A stretch of 64,000 bases of DNA from SHZL01 sp963784425 (GTDB lineage: Bacteria > Pseudomonadota > Gammaproteobacteria > Xanthomonadales > SZUA-36), in contig CAWARM010000006.1 in assembly GCA_963784425.1 (NCBI GenBank), positions 1 to 64,000 on the forward strand, in the 5' to 3' direction. The notes below the pieces were generated by a model, which had not been told where the DNA came from, ran no database searches, and saw only the letters and a program-made list of their open reading frames with translations. The position numbers were made by a program, and so were the translations under genes. Shown in pieces: positions 9,507 to 17,762 of the stretch (position 1 is the stretch's first letter; each line of letters begins with the position of its first letter).

Positions 9507-10100
9507 TCAGAATTTCAGGTACTTCGGATCCATATGTTTCTGCACCAGCTTGGTGGATTCGCCATACCAGACACCTTCATCATGCGCCTCGAGCATCTTG
9601 CCCAGGTCCCAGGTCATGATTTTTTCGGGGATCACTTCAATGATGCAGCGCAGCGGTGTATGCACTGCTTCGAAGGCCGCCGCGCGCTGTTCATCGGTGG
9701 TCAGTTCAAAAAAGTACTTGTCGATGATTTTCCAGTGGATCTCACGCATCAGTGCATCGTCATCATGGATCTTGGCCTGGCCCATGATCAGGATGGCCTT
9801 CTGGTGGCGCACGTTGGTGCCGTCGTTGTGGATGCTCACCGTCATCTTCGGGTTTTCTTCGAGGTGGTGGACCTTGTGGCGGTACTTCTTGATGCTGCTC
9901 ATCATCACATGGTCGTTCTTGATCACGTAGAACATGGGCGTGACCACCGGGTAGCCGCGCTTGTTGGTGTGGGCCATTTCGCAATAGGCGTTTTCGCGGA
10001 AGAGCAGCTCGAATTCATCCACTTCCATGGGGTAGTCAGTAGCAACGCTGAGTTGTTCGAGTTTTACCGGGTCAAATTTGGGCTTTGGTGCGTCAGACAT
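9507..10100 (-). CDS. PPOX-fold (split-barrel) flavin/F420-type oxidoreductase-like protein
   Basis: A 197-residue protein with the pyridoxamine-phosphate-oxidase split barrel: a strand GYPVVTPMFYVIKNDHVMMSS, then KYRHKVHHLEENPKMTVSIH, the usual phosphate-contacting region. Family members bind FMN, F420, haem or biliverdin. The window encodes F420 biosynthesis 10 kb away, so an F420-dependent reductase is a real possibility, but no residue seen here decides the cofactor. The start ATG has GGAGGA upstream. It lies between the TonB receptor terminator and the acyl-CoA ligase, so it may have its own promoter in 10101-10143 and lead the catabolic operon. Confidence 0.7.
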   Translation of the reverse strand: MSDAPKPKFDPVKLEQLSVATDYPMEVDEFELLFRENAYCEMAHTNKRGYPVVTPMFYVIKNDHVMMSSIKKYRHKVHHLEENPKMTVSIHNDGTNVRHQKAILIMGQAKIHDDDALMREIHWKIIDKYFFELTTDEQRAAAFEAVHTPLRCIIEVIPEKIMTWDLGKMLEAHDEGVWYGESTKLVQKHMDPKYLKF

Positions 10101-10143
10101 TATGAATCCTCCAGATTAAATTCAGGGGCTGCAGGCAGCGCTG

Positions 10144-10177
10144 CAAAAACTGATCCCCGCAAGAATGCGAGGATCAG
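10144..10177 (-). terminator. Rho-independent terminator of the TonB receptor gene
   Basis: Read on the minus strand, a hairpin with arms CTGATCC and GGATCAG, extended by CGC/GCG after one mismatch, is followed directly by TTTTTG. It lies 80 bases beyond the stop of the receptor gene. This separates the receptor transcript from the PPOX gene downstream. Confidence 0.8.
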
Positions 10178-10257
10178 GTGTTTCACGACTTCAGCCCAGT
10201 TTACAGGTTCCTGCCGGGCCGAACCTGCAGAACCAGCAGCACTGGTATCAGGACTGA

Positions 10258-12579
10258 CTACTCGCTCGAGCCAAACCGGTAGCCGACCTCAACTCCATAA
10301 ATCCGCGGTGTCCGGGGCGCTGCATAGGACCATAGTCCGGCTACGTCAAAACCAATCTGGTAGCCATCTTCCTTGAGCAGGTTGCGCACGTATCCGCTGA
10401 TCCACCACTTGTCGTTAGAAAAATCGACCGAGGCGTCAACCAGGTTCTGGGCGTCGTTGTGAAGCTCGGGTTTGTTGGCAAAATCCACTTCGTGGGCACC
10501 CAGATAATGCCAGACAGCATTTAATGTGATCGAACCACCAGCGACTTCCCATGCGTAATTCCCACCCAGGCTGAAGGTTGTTTTCGGCGCCCGCCTGAAG
10601 TCGAGATGAGAGTAGTCCGTGTATACAGGATTGTCCGTGGTTCCGGTATTGACCAGGAAGTTATCGTACTTGGCATCCAGCAAGCCGAGGTTGGCGCGCA
10701 GGGTCAGGCCATCGGTTGCCAGCCACATCAGCTCAAATTCCCCGCCCTGGATGGTGGCATCGGCAGCGTTGACTACGCGCGTAACCTGGCCGGTGCCGCT
10801 GGTAGCCGAAGGCTGCTGGATTTCTTCCTGCTTGTTCTGGTAATCCATGTAGAAATAGGTGGCATTAAACACCAGGGTGTTGTCCGCCCATTCCGAACGA
10901 TACCCCAGTTCGTAATTGTCCAGGGTCTCCGGGTCGTAGGCTGTCGTTGCGGTTTCGATTGAATCCACCCGGCCGTTGAAGCCGCCGGCACGGTACCCGC
11001 TGGAGAACAGGCCGTAGACCATCGATGCGTCGTTGATGGTGTATTTGATGGCGGCCTTAGGTGTGAACTTGTTCCATTGTTCATTTGCACCTGCCGTTAC
11101 AATGCCGGTTTGCTGGGTAGTTTTCTTGTCCTGGGTCCAGCGTCCGCCCAGGGTCAGGGTCCAGTTGTCATTGAAGGCGTAGTCACCCTCGCCAAAAAAC
11201 GCCAGTGACTTGCTGCCCTGGTCGGTGAACTGGGGCAGGTCCAGCACCAGGCCCGGGACCACAAAACCGATATAACTTTGCAACTGGATTCCGTAATCCG
11301 AGTCCCAGTAATACCCACCAACGGTGTAAACCAACTTGCCGCCGGCATCGTAGGTCAGGCGCAGTTCGTTGCTGAGCTGCTTGTACTGAGCCGGCCGCGT
11401 GGTGTGGAACAAGACCTGGGTCACGCCATCCCAGTCGGTGACGACTTTCTCGTCCGTCTTCCAGCTGCCGATCAGGTAGTCGATGCGGTAGTCATCGGTC
11501 AGGTCCCAGCGCACTTCAAACTGGTTGGTATCGGCATCAAATGTAGCGTCATTGAAGCTGATCGGCTCGTTGTAACCTGGTGGTGTGAATGGCGCTCCGG
11601 GGAACGGATTGGTGGCATCCGAGCCATAGGCTTGCAGGGTCAGATAACGGCCTCCGGATACGGGGGTGTGGGTGTCGGGAGAGCACCATCCCCAGATGGG
11701 GACGTCACAAAACAGCTGTCCGGGCTGGCCCACGTTCAACAGGGGCGGCGTATCCTGGTCGGTGCGTTCCTGCTGGTAGGTATACTCGAGCTCGATGTTT
11801 TCGGCCGGGGTCCACAGGACGTTAACACCCCAGGATGTATATTCGGACTTGCCATCATGGCGCCCGGTATTCAGGTTGGTGAAATAGCCCTGGTTCTGGT
11901 CGCGGTAGGCGCCGGTGAGCTTGACCGCCAGTTTATCGCCAATACCAAAGTTGAACAGGCCATCAATCACTCCGGTTTCATAATTGCCGTAGTTGGCGCG
12001 GAATTTTCCGCCGAGCACGCCGGTGGGTTTGCTGTGCTCCATGATGATGACGCCACCGATGGTGTTCCTGCCAAACAAGGTGCCTTGCGGCCCGCGTGCT
12101 ACTTCCATTCGTTCCAGGTCAATGGCCCGCTCAATACTGCCGGTCATCGTGCCGCGGAAAATACCGTCGACCACCACGCCCACTGCGGGGTCAAAGTTCT
12201 TCTCCACTTCTGAAACACCGATACCGCGGATATAGGCCGCGGCCACGCCACCGGGACCCTGGCTGGTGTCATCAAGCACGGTGTTGGGGGAGATATAAAC
12301 CAGGTCGCGAACATCGGTGGCAAATGCCATCTTGATCTCTTCCGCGCCCATGGCACTGACCGATAAGGCTACTTCCTGCAGGCTTTCCACCCGCTTGCGG
12401 GCGGTGACGGTAATTTCTTCAAGCGTGGGGTTGTCGAAGTCTGTGGTGGCTGCGGCCGGATCGTTGGGGTCCTTCTTTTGAGCATCCTGCGCGGACAGAT
12501 TCGTCACTGAAAACAGGGTGATGGCGGCTGCCAAGCATGCCGCCATACCGACGGTTTGGAGTAATTTAAAGCAGTTCAT
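10258..12579 (-). CDS. TonB-dependent outer-membrane receptor
   Basis: About 773 residues. The ATG at 12579 follows GGGGA and begins a signal peptide (LLQTVGMAACLAAAITLFSV). A TonB-box-like segment EEITVTARKR is followed by the plug, including DLERMEVARGPQGTLFGRN, and a 22-strand-type barrel ending YGVEVGYRF. The type resembles the large family of receptors in steroid-, terpene- and sugar-using proteobacteria; the substrate is not deducible. It is divergent from the 12.8 kb degradation operon and precedes the acyl-CoA ligase operon, so uptake of the same compound is a reasonable inference. Confidence 0.9.
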   Translation of the reverse strand: MNCFKLLQTVGMAACLAAAITLFSVTNLSAQDAQKKDPNDPAAATTDFDNPTLEEITVTARKRVESLQEVALSVSAMGAEEIKMAFATDVRDLVYISPNTVLDDTSQGPGGVAAAYIRGIGVSEVEKNFDPAVGVVVDGIFRGTMTGSIERAIDLERMEVARGPQGTLFGRNTIGGVIIMEHSKPTGVLGGKFRANYGNYETGVIDGLFNFGIGDKLAVKLTGAYRDQNQGYFTNLNTGRHDGKSEYTSWGVNVLWTPAENIELEYTYQQERTDQDTPPLLNVGQPGQLFCDVPIWGWCSPDTHTPVSGGRYLTLQAYGSDATNPFPGAPFTPPGYNEPISFNDATFDADTNQFEVRWDLTDDYRIDYLIGSWKTDEKVVTDWDGVTQVLFHTTRPAQYKQLSNELRLTYDAGGKLVYTVGGYYWDSDYGIQLQSYIGFVVPGLVLDLPQFTDQGSKSLAFFGEGDYAFNDNWTLTLGGRWTQDKKTTQQTGIVTAGANEQWNKFTPKAAIKYTINDASMVYGLFSSGYRAGGFNGRVDSIETATTAYDPETLDNYELGYRSEWADNTLVFNATYFYMDYQNKQEEIQQPSATSGTGQVTRVVNAADATIQGGEFELMWLATDGLTLRANLGLLDAKYDNFLVNTGTTDNPVYTDYSHLDFRRAPKTTFSLGGNYAWEVAGGSITLNAVWHYLGAHEVDFANKPELHNDAQNLVDASVDFSNDKWWISGYVRNLLKEDGYQIGFDVAGLWSYAAPRTPRIYGVEVGYRFGSSE

Positions 12580-12704
12580 ATGGGTGTCCCCGATGTAGTT
12601 ACCCGATGTAGTTAGGTTACTGCCGAATGACAATTCAGCAGCTGTTTTTCCAGCCCTTTAACCCGCCGGGCCAGACGGAAAAATAAACTCTTGCTTAACA
12701 GAAC

Positions 12705-12733
12705 TTGAACTTTGTTCAATACTTCCACAGAAT
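12705..12733 (+). promoter_or_regulatory. palindromic operator candidate over a possible -35 element
   Basis: A perfect inverted repeat TTGAACTTTGTTCAA occupies 12705-12719 in the divergent region between the TonB receptor and the degradation operon. TTGAAC could be a -35 box, with CAGAAT at 12728-12733 as a weak -10 after 17 bases. A near-identical palindrome (13 of 15 bases) lies at 25014-25028 upstream of the F420 plus arm. TetR-type regulators encoded in the window are candidate binders. The promoter part is weak; the palindrome is clear. Confidence 0.45.
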
Positions 12734-12835
12734 GTATCCGACTGTCAAGCAAGCAGCCGGGAGGAATTGGTTCCTCTCCGGTTCGGCAAAATCAGGGTTT
12801 TTTCCACTCTTCAAGCCTGCAAAAACGAGGGAAGC

Positions 12836-13606
12836 ATGTCCGACATCGAAGTAGAACGTAGAGGTGAAGTTGCCTGGATTCGTCTGAACCGCCCGGACCG
12901 CATGAATGCGTACGACGCGGAGATGGCCCGGGCATTGATTGACGCTGTGCAGAGCGCTTCGGATGCGGGGGTTATTGTATTGACCGGGTCGGGCCGGGCC
13001 TTTTGTGCCGGCGGTTACCTGGCCAACTTGAGCAAACCGGACCCGGAAGCGCTGCGCCGCATGTTTTACGGCTCATTGAACGTCTATGAAGCGATCCGCA
13101 CCAGCCCGCGGCCGGTGATTGCCGCCGTAAATGGAGCGGCTGCCGGAGGCGGCAACGAGCTGGTGGTAGCCTGTGACATGGCGATTGCATCCGAGAATGC
13201 CACTTTTGGACAAACCGGTGTAAGAGTCGGCAGTGCACCGGTTCTCGGCGGTACAAACTTCCTGGCTCACAGCGTGGGCGAAAAGCGCGCCAAGGAAATT
13301 GCCTTCATGTGCCGCCGCTACAAGGCGAACGAAGCGTTGGCAATGGGATTGATCAATGCAGTGGTTCCCGCCGACCAGCTCGAAGCGGAAGTCACCCGCT
13401 GGGCGGACGAGTTGTTATACATGAGCCCGCGTTACCTCGAGATCGCCAAGATCAGCTCCAATGTCTGGTGGAACCAGTGCCGCGATAACTACCTCAGTGG
13501 CCTTGGCATGCTGGTACAGGCCATAGGCTCCGCTGACATGATTGAAGGTGCTACCGCTTTCATGGAGAAACGGCGACCGCAGTTCCAGGGCCGGGCAAAG
13601 AAATAG
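12836..13606 (+). CDS. enoyl-CoA hydratase/isomerase, MenB/BadI-like
   Basis: A crotonase-fold protein of 256 residues starting at the ATG at 12836 (MSDIEVERRG), with GAGGGA just upstream. Oxyanion-hole motifs are AFCAGG (residues 55-60) and NGAAAGGG (99-106). The stretch VGEKRAKEIAFMCRRYKANE followed by ALAMGLINAVVP is the signature seen in 1,4-dihydroxynaphthoyl-CoA synthase and 2-ketocyclohexanecarboxyl-CoA hydrolase, which form or cleave rings rather than hydrate linear enoyl-CoA. No other menaquinone genes are present, so a ring-cleaving catabolic role is favoured. It is the first gene of the 12.8-20.4 kb operon. Confidence 0.8.
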   Translation: MSDIEVERRGEVAWIRLNRPDRMNAYDAEMARALIDAVQSASDAGVIVLTGSGRAFCAGGYLANLSKPDPEALRRMFYGSLNVYEAIRTSPRPVIAAVNGAAAGGGNELVVACDMAIASENATFGQTGVRVGSAPVLGGTNFLAHSVGEKRAKEIAFMCRRYKANEALAMGLINAVVPADQLEAEVTRWADELLYMSPRYLEIAKISSNVWWNQCRDNYLSGLGMLVQAIGSADMIEGATAFMEKRRPQFQGRAKK

Positions 13607-13622
13607 CAGGGGTTTGATTTCA

Positions 13623-14828
13623 ATGAGACAGCAAAAGAACACCGCCCCGGCCGATGCTGCGGAACAAGCAAGCCCTGGACAAGCGAGCTCCGGGCAGGCA
13701 CCTTTCACCCTGGGCGCGAAATACCTTGAAATACAGCAGGAGGCGAGGGAATTTGCCCGGTCAATAGAGCCCATTGCCGCGGCAGCCGACGAGATGAGTG
13801 AGGTTCACCCCGGTGTGCTCAAAGCCCTGCGCGACAGTGCACTGACGCAACTGATGGTGCCCGGGGAATTCGGCGGACGGTTTGCCCGGCTTGACCCCCT
13901 GGCCATTTGCGTGGTGCGGGAGGCCCTGATGGCTACCTCTTCGCATGCCGACTCCTTGTTTGCCTTGCAGGGCATTGGCAGTTACGCCATCACCAGCGCC
14001 GGGACGCAGGCGCAGCGTGCGCACTGGCTGCCACGCATTGCCAGCGCCGAGGTGCTCGCCGCGCTGGCGCTGACCGAGCCGGACGCCGGTTCGGACCTCA
14101 AATCCATCAAGACCGAAGTGACGGTAGTTGACGGCGGCTTGCGCCTCAACGGCAGCAAGTCGTTTATTTCCAACGCCGGTTTTGCTGCCTATTACCTGGT
14201 CTTTGCCTATGAGGATGCAGGATTCACCATGTTGCTGGTGCCGGCAGATGCGCAAGGCGTGTCGGTTTCACCCAGCCCGGAGTTGATTGCGCCGCATGTA
14301 CTGGGCGAGGTGCATTTCGATAACGTGTTCCTGCCGGAGTCAGCCCGGCTGGGCGCGCAGGGCACAGGCCTTTCCCTGGTGCTGGCGACACTGGGGGTGT
14401 TCCGCGTTTCGGTAGCTGGCGCCGCAGTCGGCCTGGCCCAGGCGGCGCTGGAAGAAGCGGTGCGCCACACCCGCACCCGAGTGCAGTTCGGCCGTCCACT
14501 CGCGCGACTGGGTCCGGTGGCGCAGATGCTGGCCGACAGCTGGACGGAAATTGAAATGGCGCGACTGCTGACTTATCGCGCCGCCTACATGGCGATTGAT
14601 GATCCGGCGGCCTCGCTGCACCATTCGTCCATGGCCAAGCTGGCTGCCAGCGAGATGGCTTCACGCGTCGTTGACCGCTGTGTGCAGGTAATGGGCCGAT
14701 GGGGGCTGATGCGGGGATCAAAAATCGAAAAACTGTATCGACAGGCGCGGCCCATGAGGATTTACGAAGGTGCATCAGAGGTCTTGCGCCTGGGTATTGC
14801 CCGGCAACTGACCGAGGAAATTGTGTGA
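13623..14828 (+). CDS. acyl-CoA dehydrogenase
   Basis: A 401-residue FAD enzyme that should introduce an alpha-beta double bond into an acyl-CoA. The N-terminal helical, middle beta (ALTEPDAGSDLKSIKT) and C-terminal helical domains (RTRVQFGRPLARLGPVAQML) are all present. The general base is the Glu in RIYEGASEVL, about residue 382, in the position of medium-chain dehydrogenase Glu376. The start is the ATG at 13623, 16 bases after the hydratase stop, with AGGGG upstream. The N-terminus has a short Ala/Gln/Ser-rich tail before the fold. Substrate unknown; co-transcribed with the ring hydratase and SDR. Confidence 0.9.
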   Translation: MRQQKNTAPADAAEQASPGQASSGQAPFTLGAKYLEIQQEAREFARSIEPIAAAADEMSEVHPGVLKALRDSALTQLMVPGEFGGRFARLDPLAICVVREALMATSSHADSLFALQGIGSYAITSAGTQAQRAHWLPRIASAEVLAALALTEPDAGSDLKSIKTEVTVVDGGLRLNGSKSFISNAGFAAYYLVFAYEDAGFTMLLVPADAQGVSVSPSPELIAPHVLGEVHFDNVFLPESARLGAQGTGLSLVLATLGVFRVSVAGAAVGLAQAALEEAVRHTRTRVQFGRPLARLGPVAQMLADSWTEIEMARLLTYRAAYMAIDDPAASLHHSSMAKLAASEMASRVVDRCVQVMGRWGLMRGSKIEKLYRQARPMRIYEGASEVLRLGIARQLTEEIV

Positions 14829-14847
14829 TCGCCACCAGGGAAATTGC

Positions 14848-15600
14848 ATGATCGATTATGCACTTGAAGGCAAGGTAGCCATCGTCACCGGCGCCAGTCG
14901 CGGTCTGGGGCGTGCGGCCGCCGTTGCGCTGGTGGAGCAGGGTGCGAGCGTGCTGGCCGTAGCACGGTCGACCGAAGAACTTGAGCAGCTTGCGGCGGAT
15001 CACCCCGGTCTCGTGGCCATCCAGACCTGCGACATGCAGGACCGGGCGGCCGTTGCCGCCCTGCCACAGATCGCCATTGAGCGCTTTGGTCGGCTCGACG
15101 TGGTCGTCAACAACGCCGGCATTGCTCCCGCCGGGGCGTTTCTTGACCAGGATGACAGCGAATGGGACCGGGTGCTGGCCGTGAACATCACCGCACCTGC
15201 AGTGCTGGCGCGTGCCGCCGGCAAGCACATGGTTGCCAGGGGGACCGGCAAGATCATCAATATCGCCTCGACCTCCGGGATTTTGGGCAAGGCGGGACTG
15301 GTTTCGTATTCATCGTCGAAGGGAGCTTTGCTGCAGTTTACCAAGGCGCTGGCGGCTGAATGGGCCAGCAAGGGCGTGCAGGTTAACGCCATTGCACCCG
15401 GTGCGTTCGTGACCGATGCACAAAAGGCAGTGCTGGAATCCGCTGAAATGCTTGAGCGCCGCCTGAAAAAAATACCCGCGCGGCGCATGGGAGAAATTCA
15501 CGAAATTGGCCCGCTGATTTGTTACCTGTCCTCGGACAGCGCCAATTTCGTTACCGGCAGTGTTTTCGTGATTGATGGAGGTGAGTCCTGTAAGCTTTGA
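14848..15600 (+). CDS. short-chain dehydrogenase/reductase
   Basis: A 250-residue classical SDR. The nucleotide-binding TGASRGLG is at residues 14-21, NNAG at 88-91, and the catalytic Ser is in the NIASTSG stretch with Tyr154 and Lys158 in SYSSSK. It should oxidise or reduce a hydroxy/keto group with NAD(P). The start is the ATG at 14848 (MIDYALEGKV), 19 bases after the acyl-CoA dehydrogenase stop and behind an AGGGAAA site. The typical C-terminal FVTGSVFVIDGG is intact. In this operon it probably acts on a 3-hydroxyacyl-CoA or a ring alcohol. Confidence 0.9.
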   Translation: MIDYALEGKVAIVTGASRGLGRAAAVALVEQGASVLAVARSTEELEQLAADHPGLVAIQTCDMQDRAAVAALPQIAIERFGRLDVVVNNAGIAPAGAFLDQDDSEWDRVLAVNITAPAVLARAAGKHMVARGTGKIINIASTSGILGKAGLVSYSSSKGALLQFTKALAAEWASKGVQVNAIAPGAFVTDAQKAVLESAEMLERRLKKIPARRMGEIHEIGPLICYLSSDSANFVTGSVFVIDGGESCKL

Positions 15601-15611
15601 GGCCATCCTTG

Positions 15612-15773
15612 GTGGCCTGTAACAGAGAAAGTGGAAGAGGGATCGCGACGGGATGACGGTGGCTGGCGCCGGTCTGGAGCGAGGTTGATAGCTATAGCTA
15701 TCGGCCGAGTGAAGACCAAGCCAGACGCCGCCAGATCGAGCGAGCTGCTTTCGATTTCTCTGTTACAGGCCAC
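15612..15773. repeat. 162-bp element with 19-bp perfect terminal inverted repeats
   Basis: The outer arms at 15612-15630 and 15755-15773 are perfect reverse complements (starting GTGGCCTGTAACAG). Inside lies a perfect 16-base palindrome GATAGCTATAGCTATC at 15687-15702. No open frame of note fills the interior and no target-site duplication is obvious. It fits a non-autonomous (MITE-like) insertion or a long hairpin. It sits between the SDR and the TetR gene, where it could end upstream transcription or carry the TetR promoter. Confidence 0.6.
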
Positions 15774-15816
15774 TAATTCAGGGCTGGTGAAAGTTTCCCG
15801 GGTTCCATGCACATAT

Positions 15817-16425
15817 ATGACCACAAGAGTGAAAGAAGAAGATCCCAGTGCCCTGGCGGGTTCCCGCGGGGATAACCGGCGGGAATTGATCCTGGACGCC
15901 TTTCATGACTGCATCATCCGCAACGGCTACTCCAGCACCACGCTGCGGGATGTTGCGCGCAAGGCGGGAATGACAGCCAGCCATCTGCTTTATTACTTTT
16001 CCGGCAAGGACGCCATTCTCGCTCATTATTTCAACGTGGTGTCGCAACGCATCATCGAGCGTATCAACAGCTTCCGCAAGGCCAGGCCGATGCAACAGGT
16101 AGACTACCTGGCGGATCTGTTTTTTGCCGGCAAGGGCATCACCAACTCAGAGACAGGATTCATGCTGGAGTGTTTTGGCGTGGCCGTGCATGACCGCCAG
16201 TTGCATGCTGAAAAATCCGCGTTGGATCTCTTTTGCAAGAATTACCTGGAAGAGTTGTTCAGGCAGGCGGGGTGCAAACAGGCGGAAGCCAGCGACAACG
16301 CTGAAGTTGCCTACGCCCTGCTGATTGGCCTGCGCACGGCCGCATACTTTGATGGCCGGCTGGATTTGCTCCAGGCCCGCAGGCTGTTCCATGCCAGTGT
16401 GCTGGAAATGGCCGATTTCAAATAA
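15817..16425 (+). CDS. TetR-family transcriptional regulator
   Basis: A protein of 202 residues. The N-terminal helix-turn-helix reads GYSSTTLRDVARKAGMTASH followed by LLYYFSGKDAILAHYF, the canonical TetR DNA-binding pattern. The C-terminal ligand domain is unremarkable and has no clear relative. The start is taken as the ATG at 15817 (MTTRVKEEDPS), because the longer upstream frame would read through the inverted-repeat element. It lies inside the degradation operon and probably represses it in response to a CoA ester or free acid; the palindrome at 12705 is a candidate operator. Confidence 0.85.
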   Translation: MTTRVKEEDPSALAGSRGDNRRELILDAFHDCIIRNGYSSTTLRDVARKAGMTASHLLYYFSGKDAILAHYFNVVSQRIIERINSFRKARPMQQVDYLADLFFAGKGITNSETGFMLECFGVAVHDRQLHAEKSALDLFCKNYLEELFRQAGCKQAEASDNAEVAYALLIGLRTAAYFDGRLDLLQARRLFHASVLEMADFK

Positions 16426-16456
16426 GCCCACCTAATTTGACCTGACAGGAAAAGCC

Positions 16457-16870
16457 ATGAATCCCATAGACATCATTGCCATTCACGAAGTGCTTGCCAA
16501 GGCCGTTTCCGGCCTGGACCAGCGCAATGTCGCGCTGATGGAGCCTTGTTTCACCAGCGATGCCCGCTTTGAGCTGGAGATCAAGGGCGCAGGGGAAATT
16601 CCTCCGTTTGTTGGCCGCGAGGCCATCATGAAGCTGATGACCGACTCGATGAACTCACACTCCGAAGATCGCCGCCACGTGATCTCCAATATCTACTTTG
16701 AATCGGCTGAGGAAGGTTCGGCCAGGGTCGTGTCCAACCTGGTGGCATTCCAGTCCGAGCACGGCAAGATCAACGTCATGACCAGCGGTGTGTATCGTGA
16801 CTTGGTGAAGAAAGTCGATGGTAAATGGCAGATCGCAGTGCGGCACCTCGCGCTCGACGTCCCGTTTTGA
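16457..16870 (+). CDS. SnoaL-like (NTF2-fold) protein
   Basis: A 137-residue protein of the SnoaL_4 type: the helix IHEVLAKAVSGLDQRN, then FTSDARFELEI, and the C-terminal strand KWQIAVRHLALDVPF. Such proteins form a cone-shaped pocket for hydrophobic or ring substrates. The start ATG has AGGAAAAGCC upstream. Its last codons overlap the start of the next gene by four bases, which implies translational coupling. It is only distantly like the SnoaL protein at 4996-5487. Confidence 0.75.
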   Translation: MNPIDIIAIHEVLAKAVSGLDQRNVALMEPCFTSDARFELEIKGAGEIPPFVGREAIMKLMTDSMNSHSEDRRHVISNIYFESAEEGSARVVSNLVAFQSEHGKINVMTSGVYRDLVKKVDGKWQIAVRHLALDVPF

Positions 16871-17322
16871 CCAGCCTGCTCAATCCTGGATTGCTGGCAA
16901 ATATTGGTAAGTCCTCCCCGCCAAGGACGGAACTCGTCACGCGCCGGGATATTCGCAAGTATGCCGTTGCCACGGGTCAGCGCGGAAAGAAGTACCTGGC
17001 AGGCGATGAAGCTCCGCCCATGTTCCACATTTCTTTATTCTGGGATGTGGTTGAGATGGATAAACTGACGCCGGACGGAATTTCAATTGACCCGCTGGTG
17101 CCGGAATTCCCGCTCAAGCGGGCCATGGCGGGTGGCGTCAAGCTGACCTGGCACCAGCGCATCTTTCCCGGTGATGTGCTGGTAGCTACACGCACCCTGA
17201 CGGATATTTATGAGAAACAGGGGTCGCAGGGCCCTTTGATTTTTTACGAAGTAACGACGGAAATCGTCGACGCCGAAGGCTTGCCCGTGGTCACTGAAAA
17301 AACCACGCGGATCATGCGTTAA
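16867..17322 (+). CDS. MaoC N-terminal-like (FAS1-like) hotdog dehydratase subunit
   Basis: A protein of about 151 residues matching the MaoC_dehydrat_N type: TRRDIRKYAVATGQ, then PLVPEFPLKRAMAGGVKLTW and the hotdog strand IFPGDVLVATRTLTDIYEKQ. The start is proposed as TTG at 16867, overlapping the TGA of the preceding gene by four bases; the only longer alternative begins deep inside that gene. The paired hotdog protein follows after 5 bases. In known two-chain enoyl-CoA hydratases one chain supplies the fold and the other the catalytic His/Asp, so this is likely the non-catalytic partner. Confidence 0.75.
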   Translation: MTSLLNPGLLANIGKSSPPRTELVTRRDIRKYAVATGQRGKKYLAGDEAPPMFHISLFWDVVEMDKLTPDGISIDPLVPEFPLKRAMAGGVKLTWHQRIFPGDVLVATRTLTDIYEKQGSQGPLIFYEVTTEIVDAEGLPVVTEKTTRIMR

Positions 17323-17327
17323 ACGAA

Positions 17328-17750
17328 ATGGCGCGAATCGACCATATTCATCCGGGCGATGCCCTGCCGGAACGTGAGTTCAACGTCGATAACGTGGAGT
17401 TGTTCCTGTACAACGCCGTGCTGTGGAATGCGCACCGAATTCATTTTGATTATCCCTATGCCACCGAAGTGGAAGGCTACCCTGGCCTGGTGATCGCCGG
17501 CCCGCAAATGGGGGACTGGCTGAGCCAGTGCGTGACCGACTGGCTGGGTGAAGATGGCGACCTGGAATCGCTTGAATACAGCAATCGCAAGGCTGCATAT
17601 ATTGGCGATGTCCTGTATTCCGGCGGCTCCGTGGCTGCGGTGGATGCTGCGCAAGGCCGGGTCACGCTCAAGTTGTTCATCAGGAACCAGAAGGGCGAGG
17701 AGATCCTGCCCGGCAACGCCACCGTGTGCTTTCCGCGGCGAAGTGCGTAG
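17328..17750 (+). CDS. MaoC-like enoyl-CoA hydratase subunit
   Basis: A 140-residue hotdog protein. The segment WNAHRIHFDYPYATEVEGYP (residues 33-52) is the hallmark of the catalytic MaoC-like half found in mesaconyl-CoA hydratase relatives and contains the candidate catalytic His and Asp. It follows the N-terminal-type partner by 5 bases, which strongly suggests a heteromeric hydratase acting on a bulky enoyl-CoA. The short length agrees with a single hotdog rather than a double-hotdog enzyme. The CoA substrate is unknown. Confidence 0.8.
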   Translation: MARIDHIHPGDALPEREFNVDNVELFLYNAVLWNAHRIHFDYPYATEVEGYPGLVIAGPQMGDWLSQCVTDWLGEDGDLESLEYSNRKAAYIGDVLYSGGSVAAVDAAQGRVTLKLFIRNQKGEEILPGNATVCFPRRSA

Positions 17751-17762
17751 ACCGGAGTAGCT

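Noticed and set aside
9495..10376. Plus-strand open frame of about 293 codons opposite the PPOX gene
   Set aside because: It crosses the TonB terminator and has His/Val-rich shadow composition.
11278..12213. Plus-strand open frame inside the TonB receptor gene
   Set aside because: Shadow of a strongly supported receptor barrel.
14224..15228. Antisense open frame of about 334 codons over the acyl-CoA dehydrogenase and SDR genes
   Set aside because: Spans two convincing genes on the other strand and is Pro/Arg-rich with no motif.
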